NCBI GenBank assembly: GCA_009809945.1 | Contig: WTPW01000318.1 | Location: 131,578-195,577 of the forward strand | Reading direction: 5' to 3' | Source of the DNA: Gigaspora margarita | Taxonomy: Eukaryota > Glomeromycota > Glomeromycetes > Diversisporales > Gigasporaceae | DNA length: 64,000 nucleotides | Shown: positions 57,955-64,000 of the stretch, piece after piece | Numbering within the stretch: position 1 is the stretch's first letter | How the letters are laid out: each line of letters starts with the position of its first letter | The notes under the pieces: generated by a model | The model's database searches: none | Told to the model about the DNA's origin: nothing | Seen by the model: the letters and a program-made list of their open reading frames with translations, nothing else | Translations under genes and position numbers: made by a program

Positions 57955-60360
57955 TTAACAGCATCCCACTTTGGTAGAATATAAATAGCATTAGAAAAAG
58001 TTTCACGTCTTGTAGAGTTAATTTTTCTGGCGGTCTATTCATCATTATTTCCCAATCTGAAATTGTAGATCACCATCACAGAGACGTAATAGAAGAGATC
58101 TAAATTGACGTTGCTCTTCTGAATTGCCAGCTTGACGTTGTATAATATCAAGTTTGTAAATTTCTCGAAATTGAATGTACATCTTCGGATAAAGCATCAG
58201 AAGGACGATAATTTTACGCATATTTAGGAAGGTCACAAACAGGTGGAAGCTGACCGAAATCTCCAACAAAAATGATAGAGCGACCACCGAATGGAATGTT
58301 TTGACAATCAGGGAATGCTTTACGCATTCTCAGATCAATTAAGGAGGGTACGTTGTCCTACCATGCTCATTTAATCCCATTTTAGCTTGTTTTATAGGCG
58401 TTTTAAATTTCACCAGTTAGATCAAAAGTTTTTGCATTTACTGGGATTTGATAATGCAGAATGAATTGTAAAGCCGTGAATATTAAAGGCAGCAACCCCG
58501 GTAGGAGCAAGCACAAGAGGTAGATCATATTTTTTACTAATTTCATTAAGTTTACACCGAATTGCCTTTATAAGATAAGGCTTTCCTGTTCCGGCTGTAC
58601 CCATAATAATAATTCGTAACGGTTTTACGTGCTTTCCTGATATGTTAGTAATATAATTACATTCTATTCTATTAAGAATTGTTTTTTTGCTTCTCATTTA
58701 AAGTTTCATAATTACTACACTATCAACAGAATCATTAATTTCATGGTCTTCTATACTGTCTTTACATGCTCGCTGAATAAAGGTATATGCATCCGTAATA
58801 GTGGGATATCGTTCTTTGCTTTTCTGGCATTATTCAGTCAAGTTGAGTTTCTTCATTAGATTGACATTTGTCATCATTAATATTTTCTTCAAGAGAATTT
58901 GTAGCTAATCCAAGTACTTCAACAGATCCAGTCTCAATTTCTTGCAAATGACGATTATAGAGTTCTGGTCAAGACAGTGTTCTATTTTCTGTAAGTTGTA
59001 GGATATTTTAATGATTGACATGTAAAAGAACTTTTATTCAGCAAAATTCTTATGTATAATTTTTTCTTTTGTGCAAGATATCCACTTTCCTTTTACATAT
59101 TTGTATTTTAGATATAATTGGAAAAGCGAAATATCTTGGAGTTCATTAGGTCGAGTCCAGTACAATTGCAAGTGTGATAATCCTGTTTTAATTATGTTGG
59201 CTATTTCATTATCATTATTATTACTGTTATCAGAATTTTCACCACCATTATAGACTCATAGTAAGGTTTCCTTATTAAGACTCAAGGTCACAAACCTTCG
59301 GCTACAATGATATAGAGGAATGCCAAGTAAAAGGTAGCAGGTTTCCTGAGCTGAAAAGTCACGTTCAGATATTGAATGAAAAAGTAATTTTTGAAAGAAC
59401 TTGATACAGGGATCATTAGTTTACCATGACGAAGAATATTATCTAATATGTCAGAAAATGATGCTGATCAAGGTTCAGCCTTACTTGCATACTTGGATAC
59501 ATATTGTAATGCGGCATAAGTAGTAAGTATAGGCTTTAAATCTATATTCGCTCTCCAACCATGAAGCTGAAGATCATATGGATTTATATAAGGGTCGTTT
59601 CTGGCAGTTAACAACACTGGTTGTCCACGATCATTATATTGTATAATAGTTTGTTCCCTCAATTCTTTGGGAAACCCAAATCTACTGATTTGTTGTCCCG
59701 TTTGTTTGTTTATTGGTTTTTTTTTAAACAATGTAATGTACTGCATTGTGTATGTCTTTGAAGTTTGTTGACTAATTCAATATAGTTTTGTAAATGATAT
59801 GGATGATTATTTGGTATTGGTGCATTTATATCCATATTGATAGTAATAATTAAGGGCATCCATATAATGCAAAATATCTTGCATTAAATTTTCATTATCT
59901 TTAATTTTACTCAATTCAGCATTTGGACACCACCTCTAATTCCAATTCCATGAATATGTGCACTAACATGGTGCTGCCACTCAAAGTGGAACCACCAATC
60001 TATTAAATTCCACTTTGAAACTAAGACTTTTTCTAAAAAAATACATCAAATCTTTCATTAGAAAAACAACGCAGCTATATGTGGATTATCAATTATTGGT
60101 ATCGGCATTTAGTAGCCTCCTTGTCAGTTTCACCATCTATTGGATTTTCACTATTTGGCATGAGATCGTGTTGTAGGTCAGAACTAAATGTAAAAAATAC
60201 CATCTCTTGAGATCTTAACTGCCATATCATGTCTGATAATTCACAACTTCATTGCACCCAATATTGATGGGTACTACATAACACTTTACTATATCATATT
60301 ACACGATTTGCTAAGTTAGTATTAGATTGCAATAACTCCTGAATCTCTTCAGCCATGTCA
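57955..60360 (-). pseudogene. Helitron Rep/Pif1-helicase polyprotein, decayed
   Basis: Read on the minus strand from the right, the Helitron order is kept across several frames. 60330-60100: Rep N-terminal region (NLANRVI, ELSDMI, MVFFTFSS.LQ.DLMPN). About 59985-59945: HUH region as HFEWQH..SAHIHGIG. 59746-59468: RFGFPKELREQT..NDPYINPYDLQLHGWRAN..ALQYVSKYASKAEP. 59330-59060: connecting region. 58697-58422: Pif1 P-loop GTAGTGKPYLI (usual Ser is Pro) and IHSALS. 58290: IFVGDFGQLPPV. 58190: YKLDIIQRQAGNSEEQRQF. About 58000: TFSNAIYILPKWDAVN. The enzyme would nick, unwind and rolling-circle transpose DNA. Many stops and frame changes make it dead. The Helitron ends were not located. Confidence 0.85.
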
Positions 60361-60636
60361 TTACCTTATACGTAATTAAAAATTTTTTATTAAAATTCCG
60401 GCGTAATTTCCTAATTATAGATATTTTAACGAAAAGAATGTCAAGAATATGTAATTGCGAATCATAATAACAAGGATCAAAGTATTTATCCTTTGTGCTT
60501 AATTTTAGTCCCCCATAATTATTAAAAGAAATCTGATTAATGGATTCATATAAGTCAATCCTATTGCCCCACAACACGTAAAAAAGTGATTTTTGGCAAT
60601 AAAAAATTTTCTTTATTAAAATTTGCAGTAATAAAA
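60361..60636. other. Upstream of Helitron remnant
   Basis: A minus frame at 60311-60577 overlaps the Rep start in another frame; its upstream half may be Helitron N-terminus, but I cannot support it. Confidence 0.3.
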
Positions 60637-60851
60637 ATTACACTAGTCTGTAATACATGATAAAATGATAAAATATCATAATCTATCCCATACATTAAAC
60701 TTATCATCAGGAACTCAAGTCAATCTTCAGTGCATTTACACTAGTCTGTAATACATGATAAAATGATAAAATATCATAATTTATTCCATATAGTAAACTT
60801 ATCACCAGGAACTCAAGTCAATCTTCAATGCGTATAAACCAGTCTGTAATA

Positions 60852-62830
60852 CATCAGCAAATTTATATACTGAAATCTTTCGAAAGATCTTGTGTTACTA
60901 CAAAATCTTTCGAAAGATTTTGCATATCGCAATATATTTCGAAATATTTCGAAGTATATTTCGAAAGATTTCAGGTTCGAAATATTTTGAAAATAGTTTC
61001 GAAATATTTCGAAAGTAGATTTGAAATATTTTTCGAAATATTTTGTAATCGAAATAATTCGAAATATTTTAGAACTGGCTGGATAGGCTGGATCAGTAGA
61101 TCTGTAATCTGGGTCATGCCCAGGACGCATTGGACTATTTTCGAAATACTTCAAAATGTTGTATGATGTATCGAAATTAATCTACAAATTCTGTATTACA
61201 AGATCAGATCAGATCTTTGTTTATAAATTAGATCTTCTATACAGTTTTACATTGTTTTTTTTTCTTTCACTTTGTTTTACATTGTTTTTAGTTTCGTTTT
61301 GTTTTTTTGTTTTCGTTTTGTTTTTCTTTTTTTTTTTTATTTATTTATTTTTTAATTTTTTTCANNNNNNNNNNNNNNNNNNNNNNNNNNNNNNNNNNNN
61401 NNNNNNNNNNNNNNNNNNNNNNNNNNNNNNNNNNNNNNNNNNNNNNNNNNNNNNNNNNNNNNNNNNNNNNNNNNNNNNNNNNNNNNNNNNNNNNNNNNNN
61501 NNNNNNNNNNNNNNNNNNNNNNNNNNNNNNNNNNNNNNNNNNNNNNNNNNNNNNNNNNNNNNNNNNNNNNNNNNNNNNNNNNNNNNNNNNNNNNNNNNNN
61601 NNNNNNNNNNNNNNNNNNNNNNNNNNNNNNNNNNNNNNNNNNNNNNNNNNNNNNNNNNNNNNNNNNNNNNNNNNNNNNNNNNNNNNNNNNNNNNNNNNNN
61701 NNNNNNNNNNNNNNNNNNNNNNNNNNNNNNNNNNNNNNNNNNNNNNNNNNNNNNNNNNNNNNNNNNNNNNNNNNNNNNNNNNNNNNNNNNNNNNNNNNNN
61801 NNNNNNNNNNNNNNNNNNNNNNNNNNNNNNNNNNNNNNNNNNNNNNNNNNNNNNNNNNNNNNNNNNNNNNNNNNNNNNNNNNNNNNNNNNNNNNNNNNNN
61901 NNNNNNNNNNNNNNNNNNNNNNNNNNNNNNNNNNNNNNNNNNNNNNNNNNNNNNNNNNNNNNNNNNNNNNNNNNNNNNNNNNNNNNNNNNNNNNNNNNNN
62001 NNNNNNNNNNNNNNNNNNNNNNNNNNNNNNNNNNNNNNNNNNNNNNNNNNNNNNNNNNNNNNNNNNNNNNNNNNNNNNNNNNNNNNNNNNNNNNNNNNNN
62101 NNNNNNNNNNNNNNNNNNNNNNNNNNNNNNNNNNNNNNNNNNNNNNNNNNNNNNNNNNNNNNNNNNNNNNNNNNNNNNNNNNNNNNNNNNNNNNNNNNNN
62201 NNNNNNNNNNNNNNNNNNNNNNNNNNNNNNNNNNNNNNNNNNNNNNNNNCTGTTTTTTTTTGTTTTCGGCATTTTTTTTTTGGTTTCATTTTTTTTCGTC
62301 GTTTTTTTTTCTTTTTTTTTTTTGTATAATATATGTATAATAAAATATGTAATATTGAATAAAAATGTATATTTAATTTAAAATAACTTTAAAATATATA
62401 ATGTATAATAACAAATAAAAAATATAAAATTTTATATTAAATTGCGAAACAATGCGAAAACCTGTGAAAACGTTCAAAAATTTGCAAAAGCGTGATTATG
62501 TGAATATGTATATCGTTTATTTATTTTTTTAAAAAAAATTTTGAAATTTTGCGAAATATTGCGAAATAATGCGATAATATGCAAAATATTACCTCCTGCG
62601 ACCCCAGAGGGGATAATTAGGTATGGGGTTGCATTGTTTTTATTTGCCCTACTTCGCAATATTTCGCAATACATTTCAAAATCTTTCGAAATAATTTTGA
62701 TTTTGAAATATTTCAAAATATTTCAAAATATTTTGAAAAAATCGAAATCTTTCACGTCGATCGCAATCTTTCGAAAGTATTTCGGCATGCAATTTCTTTC
62801 GAAAGATTTCGTATATTTATTTTGCTGATG
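60852..62830. mobile_element. Element C: non-coding TIR element
   Basis: Ends CATCAGCAAATTTATATAC and inverse (..TTTTGCTGATG), TA flanks at 60850-60851 and 62831-62832. It sits in a tandem repeat unit whose sister units are uninterrupted, so the borders are firm. The interior matches elements A and B in reverse orientation (GGCTGGATCAGTAGATCTG at about 61078; GCGAAAACCTGTGAAAAC at about 62451). Subterminal arrays are built on TTTCGAAA/ATTTCGAAAG words (60870-61070, 62640-62815), unlike A and B. Confidence 0.82.
61365..62249. other. Assembly gap (885 N)
   Basis: Run of N inside element C, just where A and B have A-rich cassette arrays. The long frames spanning it are artefacts of N translation. 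Confidence 0.98.
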
Positions 62831-62878
62831 TACATGCTAAAATAATAAAATATTATAATCTATCCCATAAAGTAAACT

Positions 62879-64000
62879 TATCACCAGGAACTCAAGTCAA
62901 TTTTCAATGCATATACACTAGTCTGTAATACATGATAAAATGATAAAATATCATAATTTATCCCATACAGTAAACTTATCATCAGGAACTCAAGTCTATT
63001 CAATGCGTATTGCTTAACTCGATTAGTAATCCAATATGGAATCCTCTTAGCAACAGTTTGGCCGTTAGTATAAAAGGGCTGTGCTTGGTAATTATCGTAT
63101 AAATCTTTCGGTAAGACAAAATAAAAATATATGTGATTTGTTCCCGACTTTCCACCCAATTTTTCAACAAGCTTTTTCATGCCATTCACATTAATAGGAT
63201 GATTCCTGCTCACGGTCATCTGAAAGAGTGTATGAGGTGCAACAATTGCATCAATGGATGAAAAATTCTTCTGAATCGGTTGACAGTACTTGCCTTCCTT
63301 AATCTTATTAATGTCATTAAACAATAGCTTAATCTGTTCTAGAATTTCAATCGTACTTGTGAAGTCAGATTCTAAAGAACGAGTGCAAAATGACCCTCCC
63401 TTTTGTAAAATTCGATGTGCGATTTGTTCGAATATGACGCCCCGAAGCATACTGTATTCATTTTCTGATGAGCTTGCTATCACAAAATTCCTTAACTGTT
63501 GATTGTAATTCCTTTCGAGTTTGTCTATCACTTTTTCAGCCACCCTTTCAGATGCAAATAGTATAAATTTTTTAATGTAGGGTGTCTCTTCATTCTCTTC
63601 TCCCTCTTCACCGAGTAGGTTGTGTGAATATGAATGATTCTGTGACTGATGTCATCGGCATGGTCAATTTCTCTAACAAATTCTAATAATCTAGCATTAC
63701 ACTTGCTAATTGCATCTTCGAGATGATTTTGCTAGGAGAAATCTAGAGCTTTTTCTAAGATGAATCGAGGAATCCCTCCCCAACGTGAGTACAAATCCTC
63801 AACTTTTTCTACTTCGAGATGATTGAACATACCAATCCTGCATTCGTTGATCTCATTCCATGACCATACTGGCATAAAGCATATCGTTGTTCCAACCATT
63901 TTATTAAATTCTTTGTAATATTGTTTTTGAGAAGAACATAAAAGGATCATCTTAGCATGAACTTGGAGTAGTGGTTGGCCATCTACAATATACTAGACAT
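62879..64000 (-). pseudogene. Crinkler/RHS-type effector-like gene, broken, runs off the edge
   Basis: Minus strand. 64000-63735: end of an NTPase part (IVDGQPLLQVHAKMI, VWSWNEI, YSRWGGIPRFILEKALDFS). Then a stop at about 63733 where the family has Gln, and a 1-nt frame change near 63625 before GEEGENEE. From 63543 to 62881 the C-terminal part is open: RGVIFEQIAHRIL, SSIDAIVAPHTLFQMTVS, HPINVNGMKKLVEKLGG, IPYWITNRVKQYAL. This fits the nuclease-like (REase-fold) domain reported for CRN-type proteins, with E..D..Q-x-T in place of the usual E-D-E-x-K. Such proteins act in host or rival nuclei by family knowledge. The last 44 residues come from the tandem repeats downstream. Another stop near 63994 adds to the decay. 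Confidence 0.75.

Larger units (their letters stand above)
60637..63011 (-). repeat. Roughly 100-bp tandem repeats of a gene 3' end
   Basis: Four units start ACTAGTCTGTAATACATGAT near 60641, 60738, 60840 (split by element C, resumes at 62831) and 62916. On the minus strand each contains the last codons of the adjacent Crinkler-like gene (YALKIDLSSW-stop) plus 3' sequence. Only the unit touching the gene has lost 2 nt. Confidence 0.85.

Noticed and set aside
61156..62340. Very long frames on both strands (over 300 residues)
   Set aside because: They exist only because the N run translates as X; the flanking residues are poly-Phe or poly-Lys from T/A tracts.
1..64000. tRNA and rRNA genes
   Set aside because: Scanned by eye for T-loop (GGTTCGAATCC-like) and conserved rRNA words on both strands; none convincing.

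Overview
The window is eukaryotic and very AT-rich. It has introns of about 70-190 nt with GT..AG borders, abundant hAT, Helitron and Tc1/mariner-type elements, a Crinkler-type gene remnant, a kinase-plus-TPR remnant, and TRI5-like terpene-synthase-fold genes. This mix is typical of arbuscular mycorrhizal fungi (Glomeromycotina, Rhizophagus/Gigaspora-like). That assignment is inference from gene families and repeat style. Few genes look intact; most of the sequence is nested mobile DNA and its debris. Layout, left to right. 0-3 kb: non-coding, with an exact 49-bp-period tandem array. 3-7.3 kb: large non-coding element A (ends CATCAGCAAA..), holding a Harbinger-like insertion with four long hairpins. 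7.3-11.1 kb: foldback MITE, an unknown gene remnant and a decayed kinase/TPR gene. 11.26-15.08 kb: complete but mutated hAT element with 8-bp target duplication. 15.1-20.2 kb: a TIR element, a diverged repeat split by a poly(A)-tailed retroposon, and a Harbinger-like MITE. 20.9-24.5 kb: a three-layer nest (element B in a Helitron in a hAT MITE). 24.7-29.9 kb: a decayed gene of a family with a D-G-G-P-D-H-type motif, cut up by MITEs and a Q/S-coding minisatellite. 30-34.5 kb: repeats and foldbacks. 34.7-35.6 and 46.6-47.5 kb: two intact paralogous TRI5-like genes on the minus strand, lying in duplicated segments. Between them, at 37.8-42.8 kb, is a cluster of CAGGGAC-ended hAT MITEs, one split by a hAT element carrying a transposase. 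48.8-50 kb: degenerate tandem repeats. 53.0-55.5 kb: a six-exon secreted pepsin-like gene with altered catalytic motifs and two duplicated C-terminal modules. 56.5-58 kb: three hAT MITEs. 58-60.5 kb: a Helitron Rep/helicase pseudogene. 60.6-64 kb: a Crinkler-like pseudogene on the minus strand whose 3' end is tandemly repeated and invaded by element C, which contains an 885-bp assembly gap. Genes likely to make protein are the two TRI5-like genes and the pepsin-like gene, plus possibly a 39-residue two-exon membrane peptide. The rest records repeated insertion, with flanking duplications that allow several events to be ordered.
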